Of a stretch of DNA of 64,000 nucleotides, positions 1 through 9,365 are shown in pieces. Numbering within the stretch: the first letter of the stretch is position 1; every line of letters begins with the position of its first letter. Source of the DNA: Enoplosus armatus (lineage: Eukaryota > Chordata > Actinopteri > Centrarchiformes > Enoplosidae); the NCBI RefSeq assembly GCF_043641665.1, contig NC_092192.1, positions 3,011,658 to 3,075,657 of the forward strand, written 5' to 3'. Both the position numbers and the translations under genes were made by a program. The notes under the pieces were generated by a model that was not told the origin of the DNA, ran no database searches, and saw only the letters and a program-made list of their open reading frames with translations.

Positions 1-1039
1 GAGACGTGCCCAGTATGTGTTCCATTGTTTCTTACTGGGCCAACCCACTGGACCGCGATTCAAACTGTAGTTACTGTATGTGATCACTTGGGGGTGCTGC
101 TGGTGTTTCCTCTACAAGATGCAGATAGTGAGGTTGATTTTCCTTGACAGAGACAGAGGCTCCTGGTTAGCAATATTTCCATGCATGTGATTCATTACAG
201 ACAAGCAGTCAAAGCGAAGAGGAGAGGAGGTGACACATTTAATTTAGTGGAGAGAACACAAACACACACACACACACACACACACACATTCACACACAGC
301 ACTTTGTAATGAAGAGCATGCCATCCAATGGCAGTTGTATTGACAGACAGACGTGAAAGCTCTCAGCTGTGATTAGAATTCAGTCTATCAGAAACACAAA
401 CGGGCAGACATACAGTATAGCATTAATATATATTGTTTACCTAACAAAGACCTCTGGCTGTTGGAAGCGCAGGTAGTTCAACATCGGTATGGTGCTGCAA
501 AACCTCTAAGGGGGGAGGTCGGGGTGGATTGTTGGACGATTGCATTTTGTCTCCTTCCAACAGTCAACGCTGGTTTCTTTTAACCATGCCCGTGACAGTT
601 ACCTAGTATCATCTATTGGGTCGTGAGCCTGACAGTTTTTCACCATGATGTCTTGCTTGTCTGCAGACAGAACACAATCCCAACCAACTACAGTACAGGA
701 TTCTTTATTCTTTACTTAGATCCACAAAGTGGTCCCTAGTCTTCCAAAACAACAAAAACAAACAACAATTTAAAATCCCACAGTATCAATAAAAGGCAAA
801 ACAAGCCAAATATAAAGATAGGTAAGGGAGAAAGTCAGTGATATGACTCTACATATGAGAAGTTAGACAATAGTAGCTTACAATGAAATCAAAAACTAAT
901 TTGTCACAAATAAATAGCAACAAAAAGAAAACAAAAACAATCTAAAAGGCTAAACAAAATGATTCAAAGACTACAGTCGGACTATTGAAACTGATGTCTA
1001 CATGTGATGCAGAAAATGATATAATATCTGAATAAAAGA

Positions 1040-1370
1040 TGGTTATTTTGTCTGTACAGCCTAAAGAGGTCCATGCTTTTCCCAGTTTGGTGTAGACGAA
1101 CTTGACTGTCACGCACAGACCCCTGACCTCAACCCCATCCAACACCTCTGGGATGAACTGGATCACCGACTGTGAGCCAGACCTTATCACCCAACATCAG
1201 CGTTGGACTTCACTGATGTTCTTGTGGCTGAATGGGAGCAAATCTCTGCAGCCAGGTTCCAACATCTGGTGGAAAGCCTGAAACCAGGCTGTTGTAGCAA
1301 CACATGAATGCTCTTGTGATAACATGTTCAGTGAATCCATGTGGCTGCATACGTTTGGTGGTATAGTCGT
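1040..1370 (+). pseudogene. Tc1/mariner transposase C-terminal relic
   Basis: On + the translation from about 1123 reads TPDLNPIQHLWDELDHRL, a stop, then ARPYHPTSALDFTDVLVAEW and EQISAARFQHLVESLKPGC. PDLNPI-x-LW is the block around the third catalytic acidic residue of Tc1 transposases. The glutamate expected after NPI is Gln here, and an in-frame TGA follows, so the copy is dead. Terminal repeats are barely recognisable. A second copy of the same family is at 19278-19600 on -. Confidence 0.75.
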
Positions 1371-1507
1371 GCCTGGTGTATGTTTTAGCCTGTAGGCAAA
1401 ACAACAGTTCACATCTGATTGCTTGTATTGATTACTAACAAAGCTTTAGCAATATACTGTATACTGTATTGTACTTCAGGCCAATGAGGCTTATTGAATT
1501 GGACCGT

Positions 1508-1510
<3 letters not shown>

Positions 1511-1557
<47 letters not shown>
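1511..1557 (+). repeat. (GA)n microsatellite
   Basis: Pure GA dinucleotide tract of about 23 units. Confidence 0.97.
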
Positions 1558-1559
<2 letters not shown>

Positions 1560-1632
1560 TTCTCATACTTTAATTGAGTTCAAAAGTTGACCAGCCTCTC
1601 TCGCTTTTATGTCCACTTGAATCATGGTGACA

Positions 1633-1690
1633 GTGTGTGTGTGTGTGTGTGCGTGTGTGTGTGTGTGTGTGTGTGGGTGTGTGTGTGTGT
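1633..1690 (+). repeat. (TG)n microsatellite, interrupted
   Basis: TG tract with single-base interruptions (gcg and ggg) near the middle. Confidence 0.97.
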
Positions 1691-1733
1691 GCTGCAGCAG
1701 ACCATACTTCAGCAGCAGCAGAATTTGAGCCAG

Positions 1734-1738
<5 letters not shown>

Positions 1739-1787
<49 letters not shown>
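1739..1787 (+). repeat. (CT)n microsatellite
   Basis: Pure CT tract of about 24 units. It is the fourth dinucleotide array within 300 bp, after GA and TG and before the CA array at 1861-1897. Confidence 0.97.
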
Positions 1788-1794
<7 letters not shown>

Positions 1795-1857
1795 GCTGTG
1801 ATTACTTTGGTAAAACGGCGCTGCGTCGCAGAGAACCAATTTTCCTAATGCACAGCC

Positions 1858-1860
<3 letters not shown>

Positions 1861-1897
<37 letters not shown>
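1861..1897 (+). repeat. (AC)n microsatellite
   Basis: Pure AC tract of about 18 units. A shorter GA tract follows at 1969-1994. Confidence 0.97.
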
Positions 1898-1898
<1 letters not shown>

Positions 1899-1963
1899 CA
1901 TGGTTATTGATGAGGTAAATGGGGAGGGGGCCAACAAGGGGGCACACACACTGCTGGGAAATG

Positions 1964-1994
<31 letters not shown>

Positions 1995-2779
1995 GGTGAG
2001 GATAGTGGGAACAAGAGGGAAGGACGGGCTGGACAGGGACAAAGAGAGGGACAGCGTGGGAGAGACAGATAGAAAGGAAAAGGGGACGGAGTGAAGGAAG
2101 AGAGGAAGAAGAGGGATGGGGATGGCGAAGACGTGGACATTCAGATATGTAGACTGGAAATGGAGCCGGGCGTCCAGTTAAAGAGCTAATAAAGCAAAGG
2201 ACAGAGGGGGAGACAAGGGAGGAGGGAGGATGCAGGAGGGAATACTAAGATTGTTTCTTTCCGTATGGACGATGGAGTAGTTTGACTCCCTGGCCGGAGG
2301 AAGAGACGAGAAAAAGAGTAAAATGTTCCTTCAGGATGGTTTTACTTTTTGTCAGAGAAAATGTGATATTAAAGAAGCGAGAACTATAGAGGAAGTGACA
2401 GGTGGAATGATGCTGATCCTGTGTCTCATGCAGTGAGACAGCCATCATGAAGTACTCAGGAAGCAAAGTCAGACGTCTCACCGGACTGGAGACAGTTTTG
2501 AGTTAATGGGTGTGAACAGGTACATTCTCCACAAAGTCCGTCCCCTTTAAAGCATCAAAAGGATAAATGAAGACTGGGTGTCTGGGGTTCTGGATGGGTT
2601 CTGGATTTGTGTTTTCAGTGGCTTTTGTGAAGAGGAGGATGGAAATACTACATGTCGGAAAATGATGACTTTGTCTGGTAAATGAATCGACTGAAACTGT
2701 CTGTGCATCCAAGGCCAATGAAGAGGAGAGGGAAAATATTTTAACATCCTGGGACTTTTCTCTCTCTGTGACTCCATCT

Positions 2780-3200
2780 TGAACAAGAACTTCTCTTAAA
2801 GACATATCCACCAATAATCTCTCCTCAAGGTCCTCTACTATCCACCAGGAACGTCTACATGGGACCTCTTTTGAAGTCCACCAGGAACTGCTCCTGAAGG
2901 TTAGGCTCCACATCCACAAGAAACCTCTCTTTAAGGTATCAAGGAGGAGGATAAGACACCTTTTTTGAGGTTCTGTGTCTACCATGATCCTGTCTTCAAG
3001 GCTTTATGTCCATCTAGGCTAACCTGAGGTTAGCATAAACACCAGGAAACTCTCTACAAGGTTACACATCTACAAATAACTCAAGTCTCCACCTGAAACC
3101 TCTCAATGACGCTTCAACATCCATTTGAAATATCTTTTTAAGGCTGAATTTCCTACATGACACTCTATTTTCATATCCACCAAATATTTCATTTTCCCCC
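2780..3200 (+). repeat. Decayed minisatellite with unit of roughly 30-45 bp
   Basis: The words ATCCACCAGGAAC, CCTCTcttcAAGGT and close variants recur in the same order about ten times (for example near 2805, 2840, 2876, 2910, 3040 and 3110). Spacing varies, as expected of an old tandem array broken by indels. No coding frame runs through it. Confidence 0.5.
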
Positions 3201-3370
3201 CCAGTAACAACTTTTTATGGCCATACATCTACAACTTTCCACACTCCGGGACCTACGACTGAAGCGTGACGGAAAAAAGAGGCATAAGTGATGCGGTTTT
3301 CATACACAGCTACAAGTCGGCAAAAAACGCTCACATCGTTGTGTGTAATTTGCACTGACCATCAACAACC

Positions 3371-3384
3371 GTTACCATAGTAAC
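3371..3384. promoter_or_regulatory. RFX X-box palindrome GTTACCATAGTAAC
   Basis: Two inverted half-sites (GTTACC and AGTAAC) with a 2-bp spacer fit the RFX X-box consensus GTNRCC-N0-3-RGYAAC. The site lies 22 bp before the ATG of the short-isoform exon, so it would fall in the proximal promoter or 5' leader. RFX sites of this form are typical of ciliary genes (RFX2/3) and of RFX5-controlled genes. The match is seen directly; factor binding is inference. Confidence 0.5.
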
Positions 3385-3405
3385 CAGAGCAGGAGGTTCT
3401 GCAGC

Positions 3406-3457
3406 ATGGGACTCAGCTGCTTCAAGTCCTGGAAACATGACAGTACAGGCCACAAAG
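3406..3457 (+). CDS. Alternative first coding exon of the RhoGAP gene ([17 protein letters not shown])
   Basis: An ATG opens 17 codons plus one base, ending at donor AAAG/GTGACA. The dangling G joins in phase with exon 2 (GG AAC AGA GAC), so the short N-terminus runs straight into the last strand and helix of the PH domain. I found no exon for the front of the PH domain in the 3.4 kb upstream, so a full-length form would have to start outside the window. Gly2 and Cys5 would suit lipid attachment, but residue 6 is Phe rather than the usual Ser/Thr for myristoylation, so this is only a suggestion. The phase match and the RFX-type site just upstream support the exon; there is no transcript evidence. 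Confidence 0.6.
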
Positions 3458-3459
3458 GT

Positions 3460-3496
<37 letters not shown>

Positions 3497-3535
3497 CCAT
3501 CAACATATTGTTTGTTAACCCCTCCAGAACTCCCG

Positions 3536-3575
<40 letters not shown>

Positions 3576-3835
3576 GAGAGTGTGTGTGTGTGTGTTGCCC
3601 TTGAGTGGCATCTGTTAAATGCTGACTCAGAGTCTTTAGGCTTCTAACTAAGGTGACAGTGTGTGTGTGTGTGTATGTATGTGATTCCTTCATACATACA
3701 TGCATGTGTCTGTGTGTGTTTGACGCGACATTGAGAAGGACAGACAGTGGAGCATGATGGGACATGAGACAGAAGAGAAGAGTCCGTGCACCATGTAGAG
3801 ATGAAGATGAAGATGAAGATGGGGAGAGAATGCAT

Positions 3836-3881
<46 letters not shown>

Positions 3882-6800
3882 GATGGTGGGTGATTTTGGG
3901 GGTTAATACTGATAAAATAAATTAATGAGAATACTAGAATAACACACATGAATCTACAGCCAAGTCGGCGGTCAAGTTGCATTGTGGGTGATGTAGTCAC
4001 CAGTGCTTTTGTAAAAACTGTCCATCACAAATCTGAATGTTATATGAGTGCAATATTAAATATTTGAGGACTCTTTTAACCATCAAATCAAATATTTTGT
4101 GTATTATATTTTGTGTAAAATATGTTTATACATTAAAAGAACTTTGTTCAAGTCTGTAAAAAAAATAAAGACACTAATTCAATGGCTTTGAACAGAAATT
4201 TTGAAATGCAAATATCCTACAGTAGCGTTTTGTCATTGTAATGGTCAGCGATATATAAAATGTAACGACAGCCGTGTTTGTGTTTCTGCAGGGAACAGAG
4301 ACGTGTTGGCCAGCCCAGGCTCCTATTTCTTCCTATCTAACAGCGCCGGTCAGGGTGACGAGTGGCTGAAGAGCCTCAACAAGGGAGTCTGGATCCCTTT
4401 CACAGGTACACACGCATAAACACACACACACACACACATAAACACACACACACACACACACACACACACCACGTTACTGTCCATCCTAATGTATGCTACT
4501 GTTGCTCTGTGTCTGCTGTGAGAAGGTGTTTAAGGTACACAACATTATACAGTGATAATATGTCTATCAGCTTGTTTAGGAGTTCTTGTGCCTTCGACTG
4601 GCACAAAAACAATAATTCTATTAAATGAAATTGTTCAAAGCCAGATGTCTCACAACATTAACAAAATCAGATTTTCTGATCCCGGAAATATTACACGGGC
4701 AGCAGTGGAGGCTCATGTCTCGACACATAAACATGATGTGACGGGTCAGCTACTTGTCTCAAACTGCATTCTGGTTTCTTTTTTTTTTATTTTAGCAATT
4801 TAAAAGACCTTTTCAAAGACCTTACCTGAGCAGTCATCTAGTTTCTGATTGGATGAGGTGCACCTTGGCTCCAGAGAGGAACCTCATTAAAATCCTCCTC
4901 CCTTGCAGGGGTCTTTGGTCAGCGCCTGGAGGAGACGGTGCTGTATGAGCGACGTTATGGGGTGCGTTTGGTTCCTCTGGTGGTGGAGCAGTGTGTGACC
5001 TTCATCCGGGAGCGTGGCCTGCATGAAGTGGGCTTGTTCCGCCAGCCGGGACAGGCCAGTCTGGTCAAAGAGCTGCAGGAGGCTTTTGATGCCGGGGAGA
5101 GGCCGTCCTTCGACAGGTACAGTCCCTCTGCTCCCTTTGCCTGTACTGTTTTCTGATTAAGTGTTCTTCAAAGGGATTTGTGAAAAAAGTTGGCTCTGTG
5201 TTTTGCTTGCAGCAGCACAGACGTCCACACGGTGGCGTCACTGCTGAAGCTCTACCTCAGACAGCTGCCGGAGCCTCTGGTTCCTTACAGACGCTACCAG
5301 GACTTCCTGCTCTGTGGTCAGAAGCTGTCGAGTGACCGCACACAGGTGACTGCAGCTCTGTAAACTACGCTGTCAAACTGTTCATTAGTTAAAGAGCTAC
5401 AGCCCCTGAAAGTCCTGTCTTCGCTGACCTCCAGTGGTTTAATTTCGCACAGGTGTAGTCCAGGATCCCGTGACGTCACTGTTGGGTGTGTTTACAGGTG
5501 CAGCGGAGCACACTTCTGACTAAACCCAACCACACCCAGCATCAGTGATGCTGCAAGAGTTCAGACATACTTTAAACTTTCAACCACAGAGGGCAACAAA
5601 ATGCTTTATTTAGCCTGGTTTTAAGTTACTTTTTAAAGGTACAAATCTTCCTTTCAATATTTCTCAGTTTTTCAAAGCCAATCTTTTAAACATTTTGAAA
5701 CCTGCATTATTTATATCCATGTTTACATCAGCAATCTTCTTCTTTGCCTTTTACCGGTTCCGTAATACATTTGTTGACACATTACCACCAACAACTGTTG
5801 ATCAGTGGAACAGCAGTCGAATTGTCGGCAGGAATGTGTATCACGCTACCTGTGTGTTTGTGCACGTAGATGTTCTTACTATGACAACACTAGTGGTCAT
5901 GAACTCCACAGGGTACCTATAAATCATGACTGTCTCTTTAAATTCCACAGACGTTGCATACAGTAGTTAACTTTGACTTCCTTCCAGTAAACATACCTTG
6001 TATCTTTGCTTTCCACCTTCTTTTCTTTCCCCCCCTTCCTGACTCTCATCCTCGTACTCTTCCTCCCTTTGGCCTCTCTCAGGGTTTGGGGGAGTTGAGG
6101 AATCTTCTTCATGAGTTGCCAGTTGCAAACTTCAACCTACTCAACTTTATCTGCCAGTAAGACATTACTAATACTCCCACCTTGTTATTTAGACTGACAG
6201 TCTGTAGCCAAGTATTTCTCTTGTATTAAGAAGTATTGAATGGAAAAAGTGGATGTAAATTGTTAAACTCGATGAGACTTAAAAGAGTATTGATGAACCT
6301 TTTGTGTGTGTGCAGGTTTCTAAGTGAGGTCCAGAGTTACTCCAGCAGTAACAAGATGAGCGGCCAGAACTTGGCCACTGTGTTTGGGCCAAACATCCTC
6401 CGAGCCAAAGCTGAAGACCCACAGAGTATCATGGGAGGTAGGCCGACAAATTTGCACACAGCACCGTAATGAATTAATGAATGATGAATTATTCTTTTTT
6501 GTTTGCATCTGTTATATCACATGTAGGCAAGCGGTCGTTTGGCAACAAGGATTTTGGATCAAATTTTTCTACAAACAAAAACATATTCTATCAGAATAAT
6601 TTTAAGATGTTAAAACATTCTATGCATAGTGGCTTTGATTTAAGTCTTTATAGCTTCTCATTAGAACAATATTAAGTGCACAAAGAGGGCTTTGCTGAAA
6701 ACAAAATAGTGCTGCCGGGTCATAAGTGAGCTTTGAAACACAAGCTGTGTATTTGTTTATTTATTTATCTTTCACGATGAAACTGAGTCACCGTTGCAAT

Positions 6801-9365
6801 CCATGTTAACGACTGTGAATCCAAGCGGACTGTAGCCTGTGAGCTGCAAAGTTTTTAAAGCCACCTTTCAAGTCTACAGGGGGATAGTGTTTTATACTGG
6901 AAAGATGTTCACACTGTTGTTGTGATGTTTGCCACTTGTTCCTCCTGCCTCAGCTCCACCCAGGCTGTTTTACTGTGATCAAAGCTAAACTTGGGTGGCA
7001 TTAAAAAACACCGTCTGTTCATGTTTTTCTAGCATATGACAACCTGAGAGAACCAAAGGGGGTCTTTAAAGAATACCTTAATCTCTCTATCTGTGTCCTA
7101 GGTGCAGCACTGGTCCAGGTTCTGATGTTGGAGCTGATCAGAGAGCACAAGTCTCTGTTTGCCAAAATCCCCCCATCCATCTCCACCCGTCCACCTGGAG
7201 GTTCGCGCGCATCACCAAGTGCTCTGAGGCAGCCTCATCTCCACCCGTCGCCCTGCCTCCGCCAGATGTCTCTGCCTCTCATCGCAGAGCGCTCCAGAGA
7301 GCCAGGACAGAACCCAAGGTACAACAGAACTGCTCTAATAAAGCTTCATCATCAACCAACACTCACAACGTCTCATACAAACATCTGACAGACTCACATT
7401 CTATCTGAGTGTGCTCTGGCAACTAGCAACTTCCTGGTGCCCACCAAAACAGGTAGGACCTGAGCCACACAACCTCCTCTCCACAATGAAGACCTGGAAA
7501 GAGGATAGACTACACATACACACAATAGGAAAAACTCAAGGACACCATTCACACAGAGAGAGAAGAGACAAGGACACCATTCACACAGAGAGAGAAGAGA
7601 CAAGGACATCATTCACACAGAGGGAGAAGAGACAAGGGTAACACTCACACAGAGGGAAGATATGCTCATCCCTTATCCATCCATCCTCAATGTACAACAC
7701 TACCTTACATATTTGAACCATTTATCACATACTGTTGGCAGTAAAGTGAATTTAGATGTAAAAAATCCCTGAGAGGATAATCTTAAAAGTCTAACCTCCC
7801 TCTCTTTGCTTTCTGTAGCTGTATCTACTCTGCTGCTGCTAAATCAGACTTGTCCTCTGGCCAGAGGAGATTTCTCGGCCATCGCTACACCTCCTCACAC
7901 CCAGAGAACTGCTTCTACCCCTTACCCTCCTCCAGTCAGCCCCTTCAGCACCACTCTGACAGGCACCACACTGGCAAAGGACCATCCCCTGCAAATGTTC
8001 CAGCCTCTACAACCAGCCTCCAGCTACAAGACCCACTACCAGACAGCTCCAAGTCCAGACCGATGCTCATGGGCTGGGCAACGGCCTGGCCAGGCCCAGG
8101 AGAGGCAGGTGCTGGTTTCTGGAGCTCTTGTGCTGCAGAGGAAGAGGGTGCAGTGCCAGAAACAGCCAGCAGGGGCAGCAGTGATGCTCAGGAGGACAGC
8201 ACCCTTTCTGCCTATGACAACCTGGACAAAGTGTCTCAACATCAAAGGATGGAGGATGTCACTGGTGGACATCTTGAAACCAACGACCCAGAAGGCCATA
8301 TTGGAACTTGTGAAGAGGAGGTGGAGCTAGAGGAGGTGGGGCAGACAAGGGACTCCTCCTCTTCATGGTCTTCCTGCGAGGTTCTACCATTGGACGAGAG
8401 CAGCGATGCTGTGGGTGCAGTCAATCCTGACACGCCACCAAAGAGCCCTAAAAGTCAGGTAGCAGAAGAGGAAAATAGTGATAATGACGATCATGAAGAC
8501 CACAACGAAAATTATGAAGACGATTACGACAACGATGATGACGTCGTCCACCACCCTAACTCCCCAGCCTCCTGTTCTGTACGCAGTGACAGCCCCCTCA
8601 GTACAGGCAGCTCAGAGGTCTTCCTCCCCTCTGGTCCTCTAGACCTCCAGGTGCCTGAGCCTCAGTCACAGCCGAGGGACGCTCACTCACTCTTGGCTGA
8701 GCTGCAGCAACAGATGGCCCAGCAGAAAGCAGAGTACCAGGCCAGGATACAGAGGTGAGACACCAGCACAAAGAGGAAAATGGCATCCTCTCATCCTCCA
8801 AGCTCATTATTCATCCACATCTAATACTTTAGTGTTGAGTATTAAAATCTTTGCTGTCATTTTTATTGAAATGTAGTTGAGTTACTTTGATACAAATGAA
8901 GGGATTTGCCTTGTTCGGCCACTGGTGCTCTAATTTACACTTTTACATTTAAATTGTCATTCATGCTTCATGCTAAATATTTGCTCTTATTGTTGTCAAA
9001 GTTGTATTATTAAGCAGATGTAATCGAAGATTCACTGTATGGCCAAAAGTATCTAATCCAGTCCAATTGTAGATGTAGCTAGTGCTTGTTGTAAGCCTGT
9101 GTATGTACTTTATGTGTACTGCAGGTTGGAGCGCTGTAATGACGTCCTGGAGCGGCAGGTTGTGGTACTGCGGGTCAGCCTGGACCAGCAGAAGCGCAGC
9201 CAAAGCGTTGCCGAGATCAAGATCCGCAACATGGAGCGAGCCAAAGCCGACGCCGACCTCCGAAACACCACGCTGCAGAAAGAGATGGAGCTGTTCTTCC
9301 AGATGTATGGAGAGTTCAGAAGAAGAGGAGGAGACGAAGGCGGAAGAGGAGGAGGGAGTCTCTGA
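3406..9365 (+). CDS. arhgap24-like: RhoGAP of the ARHGAP22/24/25 (FilGAP) group, ARHGAP24-like; nine coding exons, short PH-less isoform
   Basis: Proteins of this group speed GTP hydrolysis on Rac-type small GTPases at the actin cortex; ARHGAP24 (FilGAP) also binds filamin A. Coding exons read from the sequence: 3406-3457, 4292-4405, 4909-5116, 5213-5345, 6083-6156, 6316-6437, 7102-7318, 7819-8754, 9125-9365. All introns are GT-AG and phases join to 699 codons including TGA. The product starts [10 protein letters not shown], keeps the end of a PH domain (about residues 20-56), then has a complete RhoGAP domain (about 57-255) with arginine finger R100 in GLFRQPG, then [10 protein letters not shown] and [16 protein letters not shown]. 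Residues 256-590 are a Ser/Pro-rich linker with a YDNL motif and an acidic D/E/N run (about 525-550). The C-terminus (about 596-690) is a coiled coil with [15 protein letters not shown]. The coiled coil and YDNL motif resemble ARHGAP24 more than ARHGAP22 or ARHGAP25, but the paralogue is not settled. Family certain; paralogue about 0.6. Confidence 0.9.
3461..3595 (+). repeat. (AC)n then (TG)n arrays just after the exon 1 donor
   Basis: AC repeats (3461-3493) start 3 bases after the GT of the exon 1 donor. TG repeats follow at 3537-3573 and 3581-3595, with further TG at 3661-3674 and 3837-3880. The AC and TG tracts are complementary in the transcript and could pair within intron 1. Confidence 0.95.
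3977..3997 (-). promoter_or_regulatory. ZNF143/SBS-like site
   Basis: On - the sequence reads ACTACATCACCCACAATGCA, close to the long SBS motif of ZNF143 (ACTACA, then CCCAnnATGCA). It lies in RhoGAP intron 1, about 300 bp upstream of exon 2. Its role, if any, is unknown. Confidence 0.35.
4422..4469 (+). repeat. (CA)n microsatellite after the RhoGAP exon 2 donor
   Basis: Two CA blocks separated by TAAA begin 16 bp after the donor at 4406. Confidence 0.95.
4909..5116 (+). CDS. RhoGAP exon 3, catalytic arginine-finger exon
   Basis: This exon encodes the start of the RhoGAP fold, from [11 protein letters not shown] through [14 protein letters not shown] to DAGERPSFD. It carries the GLFRQPGQ loop whose arginine (R100 of the predicted short form) is the catalytic finger of RhoGAP domains. 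The acceptor is cccttgcag/GGG and the donor CGACAG/GTACAG. The next exon (5213-5345) begins at the first of two tandem CAGs. Using that first CAG gives [12 protein letters not shown], matching the family's S-x-T-D-V-H-T length; using the second would drop one serine (a NAGNAG-type choice). Confidence 0.93.
7538..7660 (+). repeat. 32-bp tandem repeat, about four copies, RhoGAP intron 7
   Basis: Copies begin with AAGGacacc/atc at 7538, 7570, 7602 and 7634, an exact 32-bp spacing. The unit contains ATTCACACAGAG and AGAAGAGAC. The first three copies are nearly identical and the fourth has diverged. The array lies about 160 bp upstream of exon 8. Confidence 0.85.
7819..8754 (+). CDS. RhoGAP exon 8, long disordered linker exon
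   Basis: At 936 nt this is the largest exon of the gene. It encodes a low-complexity Ser/Pro/Gln linker with the YDNL motif, a [13 protein letters not shown] stretch comparable to WSTSSCEISLPENSN in ARHGAP24, and an acidic block rich in Asp, Glu and Asn at 8473-8550. It ends at the start of the C-terminal coiled coil. The acceptor is ttctgtag/CTG and the donor ACAGAG/GTGAGA. In FilGAP this linker carries the regulatory phosphorylation sites; which residues would serve here cannot be told from the sequence. Confidence 0.88.
9033..9056 (+). mobile_element. Tc1-family terminal-repeat relic in RhoGAP intron 8
   Basis: The motif GGCCAAAAGTATctaatcc resembles the terminal repeat GGCCAAAAGTATGTGGACAC seen intact at 19287 and 37888. 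Only the outer half is conserved, and no internal sequence is recognisable. Confidence 0.4.
9125..9365 (+). CDS. RhoGAP exon 9, C-terminal coiled coil and stop
   Basis: It encodes [16 protein letters not shown], then the family signature [15 protein letters not shown] and [15 protein letters not shown], and ends in an Arg/Gly-rich tail before TGA at 9363-9365. In FilGAP the coiled coil mediates dimerisation and filamin binding. The tail after GEF differs from the mammalian ARHGAP24 ending and may be fish-specific. The acceptor tract is gtgtactgcag/GTTGG. Confidence 0.9.

Larger units (their letters stand above)
1..3360. other. Non-coding region upstream of the RhoGAP short-isoform exon
   Basis: No exon of recognisable protein family is visible on either strand. 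The stretch holds simple repeats at 261-288, 1511-1557, 1633-1690, 1739-1787, 1861-1897 and 1969-1994, a Tc1-type transposase relic, a purine-rich zone at 1960-2250 and a decayed minisatellite at 2780-3200. It is either intergenic or an intron of a longer RhoGAP transcript whose PH-domain exons start to the left. Confidence 0.6.

Noticed and set aside
7538..7660. Regular tandem array considered as a CRISPR-like structure
   Set aside because: Units are contiguous 32-bp copies with no unique spacers, in a vertebrate intron.
7806..8330. 174-codon ORF in another frame of RhoGAP exon 8
   Set aside because: It starts upstream of the splice acceptor in intron sequence, and the overlapping frame carries the family-matching protein. 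Pro/Ser-rich composition keeps the second frame open by chance.
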